Source: Desulfobacterales bacterium
GTDB taxonomy: Bacteria > Desulfobacterota > Desulfobacteria > Desulfobacterales > UBA11574
Length of the DNA stretch: 15,437 nucleotides
Direction of reading: 5' to 3'
Assembly: GCA_030145595.1 (NCBI GenBank)
Contig: JAQYVG010000048.1
Span: 1-15,437, forward strand
Part shown: piece by piece, positions 6,966 through 15,405 of the stretch
Position numbering within the stretch: the stretch's first letter is position 1
Layout of the letters: every line of letters begins with the position of its first letter
The notes under the pieces: model-generated
Told to the model about the DNA's origin: nothing
Seen by the model: only the letters and a program-made list of their open reading frames with translations
Database searches by the model: none
Program-made: the position numbers and the translations under genes

Positions 6966-8483
6966 ATGGCGGGTAATACTGCGTTTGACAACGAGAAATA
7001 TCTACAGGAGCAAAAAGCCGAAATTCTTGAACGGATGAAAAAGTTTGACAATAAGCTCTATCTTGAATTCGGCGGTAAGCTTTTATTCGACTACCATGCT
7101 TCCCGGGTCTTGCCGGGTTACGATCCCAATATAAAAATGAGGCTCCTGCAGACCTTAAAAGAAAAAGCCGATATTTTACTCTGTATTTATGCCGGCGATA
7201 TTGAAAGAAAAAAGATTAGGGCCGATTTCGGCATTACCTATGATTCCGATGCCCTCAAACTCATCGACGATATAAGGGGATGGGGGATCGATGTACTGGG
7301 AGTGGTGATTACCCGCTTTGAGGCTCAGCCGTCGGCCATCCAGTTTAAAAACAAATTAGAACGCAGAGGAATAAAGGTCTATACTCATCAATATACCAAA
7401 GGATATCCAACGGATATCGACCTGATCGTCAGCGATGAGGGTTATGGGGCCAATGAATATATTGAAACGGAAAAACCCCTGGTAATCGTTACCGGTCCCG
7501 GCCCGGGGAGCGGGAAATTGGCAACGTCCCTTTCCCAGGTGTACCATGACTATAAAAGGGGCATCAATGCAGGATATGCTAAATTCGAGACCTTTCCCAT
7601 TTGGAATTTACCCCTCAAACATCCTGTTAATGTAGCCTATGAAGCCGCAACCGCGGATCTTAGGGATTTTAATATGATAGATCCTTTTCACCTGGAGGCC
7701 CATAACCAGAAAACGATCAACTACAACCGTGACGTGGAGGTATTCCCTGTTCTTAAAAGAATATTGAAAAAGATCATGGGCGGGGAATCATTTTATAAAT
7801 CACCTACGGACATGGGAGTTAATAGAGCCGGCTTTGCAATAACCGACGATGAAATGGCGCAGGAGTCAGCCAAGCAGGAGTTGATCAGGCGGTATTTTCG
7901 ATATCGATGTGAATATGCAATGGGCTTAACGGATAAGGGCACGGTACAAAGAGCAGAACTGCTTATTAAAGATTTCAATCTTGATCTGCAATACCGCAGT
8001 GTGGTTGAGCCCGCGAGCAGGGCGGCCATAGCAGCACAAGAGAATGATAAAGGGAGTGAAGGTGTTTATTGTGGAGCGGCCATTGCCCTCAAGGACGGCA
8101 CCATAGTGACAGGCAACAACTCGCCTCAGCTTCACGCGGCTTCAAGTCTTGTTTTACATGCAATTAAGTATTTGGCGGAAATCCCGGAAAAGATTAAATT
8201 ACTCTCTCCCAATATTGTCGAAGCGGTTAGAACTCTTAAAACCGAGGTGCTGAATGAAAAGACCCTAAGCTTGGACCTGGTGGAAACCCTTATTGCCCTC
8301 AGTATCAGCACAACGGCCAATCCTGCCGCCCAGTTAGCCATGGAAAAATTAGAGGAACTTCAGGGGTGCGAAGTTCACATGACCCACATTCCCACACCGG
8401 GCGACGAGGCCGGCCTGAGGCGCCTGGGGGTGAACCTTACGACCGACCCTAATTTTTCTACCAAAGATCTTTTTATTTCCTAA
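6966..8483 (+). CDS. DUF1846 family protein
   Basis: A 505-residue protein matching the full length of the DUF1846 family, which is conserved and structurally studied but without a firmly assigned reaction. The N-terminal part has FDNKLYLEFGGKLLFDYHASRVLPGYDP. A glycine-rich nucleotide-binding-like loop, TGPGPGSGK, lies at residues 176-184, followed by KLATSLSQVYHDY. ETFPIWNLPLKHPVNVAYEAATADL and VNRAGFAI are also recognisable. The start is strongly supported by AGAGGAGG (6954-6961) four bases before ATG 6966. No signal peptide or membrane segment is seen. The gene lies downstream of the thioredoxin-like gene on the same strand and may be co-transcribed; downstream it meets the lipoprotein gene tail to tail, with no clear terminator in the 83-base gap. 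Confidence 0.9.
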   Translation: MAGNTAFDNEKYLQEQKAEILERMKKFDNKLYLEFGGKLLFDYHASRVLPGYDPNIKMRLLQTLKEKADILLCIYAGDIERKKIRADFGITYDSDALKLIDDIRGWGIDVLGVVITRFEAQPSAIQFKNKLERRGIKVYTHQYTKGYPTDIDLIVSDEGYGANEYIETEKPLVIVTGPGPGSGKLATSLSQVYHDYKRGINAGYAKFETFPIWNLPLKHPVNVAYEAATADLRDFNMIDPFHLEAHNQKTINYNRDVEVFPVLKRILKKIMGGESFYKSPTDMGVNRAGFAITDDEMAQESAKQELIRRYFRYRCEYAMGLTDKGTVQRAELLIKDFNLDLQYRSVVEPASRAAIAAQENDKGSEGVYCGAAIALKDGTIVTGNNSPQLHAASSLVLHAIKYLAEIPEKIKLLSPNIVEAVRTLKTEVLNEKTLSLDLVETLIALSISTTANPAAQLAMEKLEELQGCEVHMTHIPTPGDEAGLRRLGVNLTTDPNFSTKDLFIS

Positions 8484-8566
8484 CAGAGATTTTTAGAAAA
8501 AAGGATGGGTGATGCTAAACAAAATTTACAACGCAGATTTCTTTTAAAGAACAGTTTATGCAGGTT

Positions 8567-8971
8567 TTACTTAAAGTCGGGTAACCTGCTCTTAAGAGAC
8601 CAGCTTTCATTCTCGGCGTCATATTCCCACAGCTGATCATAAGTAAGGGTTTTTTCGATCATATTATCTGTCTTGTAATAATTAATCTCAACGACCTGGT
8701 GGACTTTTAATTTGTTATCCATTGGAATGATTTGCTTTACCTCATAAGAAGTCACCCTTACATTTTTAAGTTTTTTGAAATCAGGCGGGTTGCTTTCAGT
8801 TAGTGCGTCCTTTCTCAATTGGTTTGCGGCTTCGAAATCCGACCAGCGCATAGAATCCTTGAATGACCACGCCACCTCGTCAAACATATTCATTTGCTTC
8901 ATATTCGAGAAACTTGAGCATCCAACGACCAGCATAATTAGCAGAAAAAGTGTGAGCAGTAATTTGTTCAT
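8567..8971 (-). CDS. Small predicted lipoprotein
   Basis: A 134-residue protein with an N-terminal lipoprotein signal: MNKLL, a hydrophobic stretch, then a lipobox ending VVGC with Cys18 as the lipidation site. Ser at +2 gives no inner-membrane retention signal by the E. coli rule. The mature part is short and polar (VTSYEVKQI, KVHQVVEINYY, DQLWEYDAENESW), suggesting a small beta-rich periplasmic domain of unknown function. AGAGGT (8977-8982) sits six bases ahead of the ATG. It is divergent from the coiled-coil/MFS unit and convergent with the DUF1846 gene. I do not recognise a named family. Confidence 0.8.
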   Translation of the reverse strand: MNKLLLTLFLLIMLVVGCSSFSNMKQMNMFDEVAWSFKDSMRWSDFEAANQLRKDALTESNPPDFKKLKNVRVTSYEVKQIIPMDNKLKVHQVVEINYYKTDNMIEKTLTYDQLWEYDAENESWSLKSRLPDFK

Positions 8972-8997
8972 ATCTGACCTCTTAGCTTATTGTTACC

Positions 8998-9035
8998 TAA
9001 GTTGCAACTTAACCGAAACCACATCGTTATGTCAA
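8998..9035 (-). promoter_or_regulatory. Candidate promoter and palindrome of the lipoprotein gene
   Basis: On the minus strand TTGACA (9035-9030) is a perfect -35 box. It is followed 18 bases later by TAAGTTGCAACTTA (9011-8998), a perfect 14-bp palindrome covering the expected -10 position. The -10 itself is poor. The palindrome lies 26 bases before the lipoprotein start codon and could be an operator. Confidence 0.4.
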
Positions 9036-9093
9036 ACTTTAGGAATTAAGGGGAAAATATCGACAGAAACCGGCCTGATATATCCTTCTTAAA

Positions 9094-9136
9094 ATTTGAA
9101 TTCATCCCGCGCTTCAAGTGCGGGATGAATTCAAAT
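9094..9136. repeat. Perfect 17-bp hairpin in the divergent intergenic region
   Basis: ATTTGAATTCATCCCGC (9094-9110) is followed after 9 nt by its exact complement (9120-9136). Three more weak pairs in the loop leave a 3-nt tip. It lies between divergent genes, so it does not follow a coding region. No U-run follows on the plus strand and only three extra T follow on the minus strand. It may be a repeat (its tip is a CCCGC/GCGGG stem as elsewhere) or may block read-through antisense to the lipoprotein. Confidence 0.65.
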
Positions 9137-9192
9137 AAAAAAAAGATAAGAACCTCTTTAAGACGAAAGTGTGGTAACATTTCGTCAATCGT

Positions 9193-9226
9193 TTGACAAC
9201 ACCGCAAAGCAAGTTATGATCATAAC
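9193..9226 (+). promoter_or_regulatory. Promoter with palindromic operator for the coiled-coil/MFS operon
   Basis: TTGACA (9193-9198), a 16-nt spacer and TATGAT (9215-9220) make a good sigma70-type promoter. The -10 is embedded in GTTATGATCATAAC (9213-9226), a perfect 14-bp palindrome, the geometry of a repressor operator. A second weaker inverted repeat, GTCAA/TTGAC (9184-9197), overlaps the -35. The start would be near 9227, leaving a leader of about 70 bases before ATG 9296. Confidence 0.55.
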
Positions 9227-9295
9227 AAATGAACACACGCGGTTATATAAAGGACTACGGTCATTTATTTAAGCTAAATAACGAGGTCTGAACTT

Positions 9296-9568
9296 ATGAA
9301 GACACCAAAAATTCCGGAAGAAGATATACTGTTCGAGAGGATTTATGAATATCGCAGCAGCGTTCAGCATCTTGAAAGAGAGTACCTTGACCTTCGGGTT
9401 TGCTTGCGAGACGCCGAAGCTGAGCTGCGGTCGGACTCACAGAACCAAGAGTTGGTGTCACGGGTAGACTATTTGAAAAGCAGGTTGAAAGAACTGGAAA
9501 ACAGATATCCCTGGATTTCCACGGGCAGACCATCGGAGATTCCGTTCTGGATTAATTCAACGGCATGA
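9296..9568 (+). CDS. Small coiled-coil hypothetical protein
   Basis: A 90-residue charged protein with no signal peptide or membrane segment. Residues about 14-70 are rich in Glu, Arg and Leu at heptad-like spacing (FERIYEYRSS, LEREYLDLRV, YLKSRLKELENRY), predicting a helical hairpin or coiled coil. There is a short non-helical tail (PWISTGRPSEIPFW) and a single Cys36. GAGG (9283-9286) precedes the ATG. Its stop TGA overlaps the ATG of the MFS gene (ATGA), so the two are translationally coupled and probably work or are dosed together. I do not recognise a family; it may be a cytosolic partner of the transporter, which is inference from the coupling only. Confidence 0.7.
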   Translation: MKTPKIPEEDILFERIYEYRSSVQHLEREYLDLRVCLRDAEAELRSDSQNQELVSRVDYLKSRLKELENRYPWISTGRPSEIPFWINSTA

Positions 9569-10875
9569 CCTTGAAACCTGAAAAGATGAGCCTTGACCAT
9601 TCACCGCCGCTGAGAATTGCCTGGTTTGTCTGGAGCCTGGGCGCTCTTTTTTACCTGATGGGTTTTTTTCAGCGCGTGGCACCAGCCGTAATGACGGAAG
9701 AGCTGATGAGGGAGTTCAACATCAGTGCAACCGCACTGGGCAACCTTTCAGCCTTTTATTTTTATAGTTACGTTGCCATGCAAATTCCCACGGGGATTTT
9801 AGCTGACACCTGGGGGCCGCGCCGGTTGCTCACTGTGGGAGCGCTGGTTGCCGGAATCGGTACACTGCTGTTTGCCCTGGCTCCTCAGATCATCTGGGCC
9901 AATATGGGCCGGTTTTTAATCGGCGGCTCTGTTGCGGTTGCCTTCGTCGGGTTGCTAAAGGTGTCGAACAATTGGTTTCCGCCACGCTACTACGCTATGG
10001 TATCAGGGGTGGCACTGCTTTTTGGAGTTGTCGGCGCTGTTTTTGCAGGAACCCCTCTGCGGCTGCTGATGAATCATTATACCTGGCGCAGCGTAATTCT
10101 GCTTTCGGCCTTATTAACTTTTGTTATCTGTGCCGGCATTTGGTTCTTTGTTAGGGATTATCCCCACGAAAAGGGCTATGCGGATCTGGGCAACCCAGTA
10201 ACAATGGCTGATCAAAATACGCGCCAAAGAATAATGCAGGGAGTCATTGAGGTATTTAACTATCCGAATACATGGCTTCTGTGTGTAATACCAGGTGGAC
10301 TTGTCGGCTGTGTGCTTACATTTTCAGGTCTCTGGGGAGTTCCTTTCCTCACAACCCATCACGGATTGTCGCCGCCCCTGGCAGCGGCCATGACATCCAC
10401 TCTGCTGGTGGCGTGGGCGGTCGGCGGACCTCTTTTCGGTTGGTTTTCAGATCGCTGGGGTTATCGCAAACCGCTTTATCTAGTCGGAAGCGCCGTATCT
10501 GTTGCCGGATGGAGTGCGCTTGTCTTTATTACGCACATCTCAGTTTATGCACTGGTTGGCGTGCTTTTATTGACCGGTTTTAGCTCCGGCTGTATCATCA
10601 TCAGCTTTGCGTTCGCTAAAGAATCGGTTCCCGCGTATTTATCGGGAACGGTTTCCGGTGTCGTCAACATGGGAGTCATGATGGGGCCTATGTTGCTACA
10701 ACCTGCGGTAGGCTGGATTCTGGATCTAAAATGGCAAGGAGAAGTTGCAAATGGTATCAGACTTTACACTCTGGATGCCTACCAGACCGGCTTTTCCCTA
10801 ATGATTGCCTGGGCCGTGTTATCATTCTTATTGCTTTTTTTTACTCGCGAAACCCATTGTCGGCAGACAATCTAA
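9565..10875 (+). CDS. Major facilitator superfamily transporter
   Basis: A 436-residue integral membrane protein with about 12 hydrophobic segments, the normal MFS length. The MFS motif A appears in the loop between helices 2 and 3 (GILADTWGPRR, residues 77-87) and again in the second half (GWFSDRWGYRK, residues 292-302). The central cytoplasmic loop is residues about 197-235. GRFLIGGSVAVAFVGLLKVSNNWFPP and the second-half TGFSSGCIIISFAFAKESVP resemble anion/organic-acid or nitrate/sugar-phosphate-type porters, but the substrate cannot be assigned. The start overlaps the stop of the coiled-coil gene; Met8 (9586) is an alternative. The gene converges on ettA with a 57-base gap holding a loose inverted repeat (10889-10901 with 10935-10946), too open to call a terminator. 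Confidence 0.9.
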   Translation: MTLKPEKMSLDHSPPLRIAWFVWSLGALFYLMGFFQRVAPAVMTEELMREFNISATALGNLSAFYFYSYVAMQIPTGILADTWGPRRLLTVGALVAGIGTLLFALAPQIIWANMGRFLIGGSVAVAFVGLLKVSNNWFPPRYYAMVSGVALLFGVVGAVFAGTPLRLLMNHYTWRSVILLSALLTFVICAGIWFFVRDYPHEKGYADLGNPVTMADQNTRQRIMQGVIEVFNYPNTWLLCVIPGGLVGCVLTFSGLWGVPFLTTHHGLSPPLAAAMTSTLLVAWAVGGPLFGWFSDRWGYRKPLYLVGSAVSVAGWSALVFITHISVYALVGVLLLTGFSSGCIIISFAFAKESVPAYLSGTVSGVVNMGVMMGPMLLQPAVGWILDLKWQGEVANGIRLYTLDAYQTGFSLMIAWAVLSFLLLFFTRETHCRQTI

Positions 10876-10932
10876 CCCTAATTGAGCCTAACGCCGGGAT
10901 TGGACAAAAGGGTGCGTTTTCAAAGGTCTCGG

Positions 10933-12618
<1,686 letters not shown>

Positions 12619-12657
12619 TAAAGATTCTCCCCCGCAGGCTGCTTATTAAGTGCTCTG

Positions 12658-12965
12658 ATTCATAAATACGGTGACGTATTTTTTTATATTGTTTCACCGC
12701 CCGCTGCGCTTAAGACGCAAAGGCCGCAGAGTTAAATATTATTTCTTTTGCCGTTGAGAGGACGGCAAAAGAAAATAGCTCAAGCTTTATAAAAGTAATA
12801 TTGTATTGAAATACAAGTAGTTCTTTCTTTATCCCACAAGGATGCATGTTTTTGTTATTCCGCCCTCTCAGCGGAAAGCAAAAAAGAAATAAAGTCTCTG
12901 CGAACTCTGCGGCTCTGCGGTGATTATAAATTGCCCAATTATAATACGATACCGTATTTACGAAT
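12658..12965. mobile_element. 308-bp foldback (MITE-like) palindromic element
   Basis: The ends are inverted copies: ATTCRTAAATACGGT, two mismatched bases, then CGTATT, matching at 20 of 23 positions (12658-12680 with 12943-12965). Each end contains its own palindrome, AATACG-N4-CGTATT. The next inward match is TCACCGC (12694-12700) with GCGGTGA (12917-12923), then diverged GCAGAGTT and TTATTTCTTTT...TGAGAGG blocks on both sides. The exact centre is TTGTAT-TGAA-ATACAA (12801-12816). A local 13-bp perfect hairpin (12742-12754 with 12762-12774) lies in the left half. The right half has short tandem CTCTGCG units at 12895-12920. There is no open reading frame and no obvious target duplication. 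It fills the gap from 7 bases after the oxidoreductase stop to 40 bases before ettA, so ettA transcription must start within it or cross it. Confidence 0.7.
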
Positions 12966-12972
12966 ACATGTA

Positions 12973-13947
12973 CTAAGGTAATTGCGCTTTAATCTCTTTG
13001 TATTCTTTTACGATTTTTTCCATTATCTGTTGAATTGATAAAACCTTATCTATAAGGCCGACTCCATGGCCTGCTGAGTAGACCGTCTGATAAGACACCT
13101 TCGAATCCACACCGCCCAACAGAGAACGGGCGGCGCGACTGAGGGCAATATAGCGTTTAATTCTTTTGCTTTTTGCGAGTATTTCCTCAATCAACCCTTT
13201 CTTCAGACCGATAGCTTCCAGTTCCTTGGTTCGAATAAAATTACCGGGAAATCCGTCCACTTTGTCTGTATTGACGATATCTTCACTCGCTGCGCGCAAA
13301 ATGGCATCTTTATAGTTTTCAGAAACTTCCGCTTCCAGCGAAGCAATAAAGCGTGTTCCTATATAGACGGCAGAAGCTCCCAGCGCAAATGCAGCTGCCA
13401 TTCCGGCACCGTCTACAATGCTTCCGGCGGCAATGACCGGTAATTTAATCATGCGCACCAGGTTGGGGATAAGAGCAAACGGTGAAATATCTCCGGCATG
13501 ACCACCGGCACCAAATCCTACGGCAATTAGCCCGTCAGCACCCAGATCAGCGACCTTTTTGGCATGCTCAAACCCCACCACATCGCAATAAACTTTGGTT
13601 CCCATTTGATGCGCCAGCCGAATCACCTCCTTTGGATTTCCTAAAGAAGTGATGATTAAAGGAGCCCGTTCATCGAGCGCATGCTCGATCTGCTTATACT
13701 GATATTTGTTGGTCTTTTGAACGATAATGTTGATCCCAAAAGGTTTTGCCGTCAGAGTCTTTATCTCTTTAATGGTTTGACAATACCTTTCAATGGGACG
13801 GAAATTCAGGGCTGGAAAGGTTCCCACACCTCCGGCCTCACTGGCGCCAACCACCATTTTAACCGAACTCACAAGAAACATGGGGGCACAAATGATAGGA
13901 TATTTTACATCAAATTGCCTGGTGAAATCTGTTTTTAAGGAATCCAT
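12973..13947 (-). CDS. FMN-dependent nitronate monooxygenase / FabK-like oxidoreductase
   Basis: A 324-residue TIM-barrel flavoprotein of the nitronate monooxygenase/2-nitropropane dioxygenase family, which also includes the enoyl-ACP reductase FabK. Visible landmarks are the N-terminal YPIICAPMFLVSS, GVGTFPALNFRP, the active-site segment GAGGHAGD with His150, and the phosphate-binding pair VIAAGSIVDGAGMAAA and GASAVYIGTRF. YSAGHGVGLID lies near the C terminus. FabK usually has a glutamate-serine before GGH; here it is GFGAGGH, so nitronate monooxygenase or an unassigned subfamily is likelier. I chose ATG 13945-13947, preceded by AGAAGG; an in-frame start at 13998 would add 17 basic residues from repeat-rich DNA and looks spurious. 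It reads toward ettA, separated by the foldback element. Confidence 0.88.
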   Translation of the reverse strand: MDSLKTDFTRQFDVKYPIICAPMFLVSSVKMVVGASEAGGVGTFPALNFRPIERYCQTIKEIKTLTAKPFGINIIVQKTNKYQYKQIEHALDERAPLIITSLGNPKEVIRLAHQMGTKVYCDVVGFEHAKKVADLGADGLIAVGFGAGGHAGDISPFALIPNLVRMIKLPVIAAGSIVDGAGMAAAFALGASAVYIGTRFIASLEAEVSENYKDAILRAASEDIVNTDKVDGFPGNFIRTKELEAIGLKKGLIEEILAKSKRIKRYIALSRAARSLLGGVDSKVSYQTVYSAGHGVGLIDKVLSIQQIMEKIVKEYKEIKAQLP

Positions 13948-14003
13948 TGATACCGACCTTCTTTTATTTTGTCCTGAAAAACCTGCTCTCTGGGCCAAGC
14001 CTG

Positions 14004-14018
14004 TCCCGCATTGCGGGA
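14004..14018. repeat. CCCGC/GCGGG mini-hairpin
   Basis: TCCCGC-ATT-GCGGGA is a perfect 6-bp stem with a 3-nt loop. It lies upstream of the oxidoreductase start and is one of at least five related GC-rich stems in the gaps of this window. Confidence 0.55.
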
Positions 14019-14057
14019 GTCAGAGTTCTCCGGCTCGGCCTTGGAGTTTTGTGTCTA

Positions 14058-14194
14058 AAATCACAAATTCCAAGCACCCCGCCAAAAAGACGGCGGGCAG
14101 GCAAATCTCAAGGAAATTCCAAAGTTTGTTATTTTGAATTTTGGTTACCTGTCGAGAGCCTCTAGGTCGAACGATTGTGATTTATTTGTAATTT
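14058..14194. repeat. Imperfect palindromic repeat centred near 14127
   Basis: AAATCACAAAT (14058-14068) matches the complement of 14184-14194 at 10 of 11 bases. Inside, AAATTCCAAA (14115-14124) and 14133-14142 pair at 9 of 10. Both pairs share nearly the same centre. A CCCGCC/GGCGGG stem (14078-14097) lies in the left half. A related word, TTATTTGGAATTT, follows at 14203-14215. The whole 335-base gap between the oxidoreductase and the DUF4442 gene holds no convincing gene. A clear promoter for the oxidoreductase was not found. Confidence 0.45.
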
Positions 14195-14282
14195 GATGCT
14201 TGTTATTTGGAATTTACTCCGTTTGATATAGTTGCACCCCTATGGGATGAAATCAAAGCCTGGTCCTATGAGCCAGGATTCT

Positions 14283-14774
14283 TTACTTCTTCTTGAGAGA
14301 CAACACTAAAGTGAACCTGGCTACCGGTTCTTCTCCCAACTTGTCGGGAACCTTAGCGGTAACGTGAACCAAAGTTTCTACTCTGTCGGGTGAATCGATG
14401 GCGGCAGCAACTAAATGGGCAATTTCGCGGCCTTGTTCACAGGTAAAATATACATCGCCCTCGGCACGCTTGAGAAACTCTGCGTCCATGCTTTTAAAAA
14501 CCAAAGATATATTCTGAGAGTTTTTTTGTATCAGCCTCATGGCAATCAGCCCTGCGGCACAATCAGCTCCCATCGCCAGGGCGCCAAAATACATGGAACG
14601 CAGATGATTTCTGGTTCTCCGGCGCAGAGGAATCCTCACTACCACCCTTTTGTCTGACAGTTCAACGACGGAAGGTTTTACAAAAAACAACAATGGAATT
14701 TTAAAAAATCCGAAATAACGCAGCAGCAAAGTCGCCTGCATATTTTCCGGGATAATTTTCAACAGACGCTTCAA
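14283..14774 (-). CDS. DUF4442 hotdog-fold thioesterase-like protein
   Basis: A 163-residue protein resembling DUF4442/PaaI-type hotdog domains, a superfamily rich in acyl-CoA thioesterases. VVVRIPLRRRTRNHLRS leads into the central helix MYFGALAMGADCAAGLIAM (residues 61-79). The second half has FKSMDAEFLKRAEGDVYFTCEQG and strands VHVTAKVP and VARFTLVLSL. No signal peptide is seen. The start is TTG 14772-14774, preceded by AGGAA (14783-14787) at 8 bases. ATG at residue 12 is an alternative but would cut into the first helix. Hydrolysis of acyl-CoA fits the lipid-related neighbours but is not proven; DUF4442 members lack a firm reaction. Confidence 0.82.
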   Translation of the reverse strand: MKRLLKIIPENMQATLLLRYFGFFKIPLLFFVKPSVVELSDKRVVVRIPLRRRTRNHLRSMYFGALAMGADCAAGLIAMRLIQKNSQNISLVFKSMDAEFLKRAEGDVYFTCEQGREIAHLVAAAIDSPDRVETLVHVTAKVPDKLGEEPVARFTLVLSLKKK

Positions 14775-14826
14775 ATCACAAATTCCTTTTTTCCGCTTCC
14801 CATCTCTGAGCCCGGTTTTCTCACGA

Positions 14827-14943
14827 GCCTGAGCGACTCAGGAACAAGGCATTTCAGGCCGGGCATCGACTGAGCTCAGCCGAAGTCAAGGCGTAGTATT
14901 TTACTTCGAGGGCTGAATAACGCAGTTCCTGTGTTGCTCAGGC
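14827..14943. repeat. Long imperfect hairpin (REP-like)
   Basis: GCCTGAGCGACTCAGGAAC (14827-14845) matches the complement of 14925-14943 at 17 of 19 bases, and weaker pairing continues inward (TTCAG-CC blocks). The loop contains CTGAGCTCAG, a perfect 10-bp palindrome, and a CGAAGT/ACTTCG pair. It lies upstream of the DUF4442 gene and has no reading frame. Confidence 0.6.
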
Positions 14944-14953
14944 TTGCCTTTGG

Positions 14954-15086
14954 TGAAGAATTTATTTTTTATTGGTACGATATTTATTAAAACAGAGTCT
15001 CTTTGATCAAGGGAACCCGAGTTTAATATAATCTCTTGATTTTAGGCAATTTCTTTTTTGTTTTCAAAACCAAAATAAATTCTTCA
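14954..15086. repeat. 133-bp element with perfect 15-bp inverted ends
   Basis: TGAAGAATTTATTTT (14954-14968) is exactly complementary to AAAATAAATTCTTCA (15072-15086). The interior is AT-rich, without a reading frame, and has a short ATCAAG/CTTGAT pair (15006-15011 with 15035-15040). No target duplication is visible. It could be a miniature element or a long-range stem. Confidence 0.55.
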
Positions 15087-15377
15087 TGAGAAATGCGGGT
15101 TAAACCCGACAGATTCCTCAACCTTCATCGCGTATTCATTGCAATCTGTGCCTGCCCCGTGCAATTTTTACCCCGTTAAACCTTTTTGTTCTCCTGTTTA
15201 TCTGGGGCACGTCAGTGACAGCGTAGCGTATTGCACTGGGGTAATCTGTTTACCCTGTGAAATGCGCAGCCTATTTCTCCGGGGCGAAATCTGTGGATTA
15301 AAGCGCTTGAATATTCAGCACAAGATGTGTATAGTCTTCTGGGATTTAATTCCCTTTTTATGCAGGTTTAGGGTTAA
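15087..15377. other. Non-coding stretch with degenerate repeat units
   Basis: No reading frame is convincing here. Blocks of the form TTTACCC...GTGAAATG...TATTTCTCCGGGG recur in degraded form (TACCCCGTTAAAC with TTTATCTGGGGCA at about 15168-15208, CTGGGGTAA near 15236, ACCCTGTGAAATG with TATTTCTCCGGGG at about 15252-15284), as if two or three copies of a hairpin unit had decayed. GGGATTTAATTCCC followed by five T (15340-15358) is a weak terminator-like motif. Confidence 0.4.
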
Positions 15378-15405
15378 CAACAGACAACGAACAATTGATA
15401 ACGGG
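15378..15405. repeat. Heptad-periodic repeat, element 3 (one arm, cut by the window end)
   Basis: Four contiguous 7-nt units starting C/T-AA (CAACAGA, CAACGAA, CAATTGA, TAACGGG) read on the minus strand as units carrying GTT or a variant in 7-nt register. Only one arm is in the window, about 30 bases from its right edge. It resembles the arms at 2288-2316 and 6229-6256 in period but not in unit sequence. Confidence 0.5.

Noticed and set aside
8775..9092. 105-residue plus-strand frame
   Set aside because: It is mostly antisense to the lipoprotein gene, which has a clear lipobox and ribosome binding site.
12895..12920. Short tandem CTCTGCG units taken as a CRISPR-like array
   Set aside because: Units are 7-9 bases without spacers and form one arm of the foldback element.
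13948..13998. Upstream start adding 17 residues to the oxidoreductase
   Set aside because: The added residues are basic and unlike the family N terminus, and the ATG at 13947 has a usable ribosome binding site.
13793..14165. Plus-strand frames over the oxidoreductase start and following repeats
   Set aside because: They run through repeat DNA and antisense to the oxidoreductase N terminus, with no protein-like pattern.
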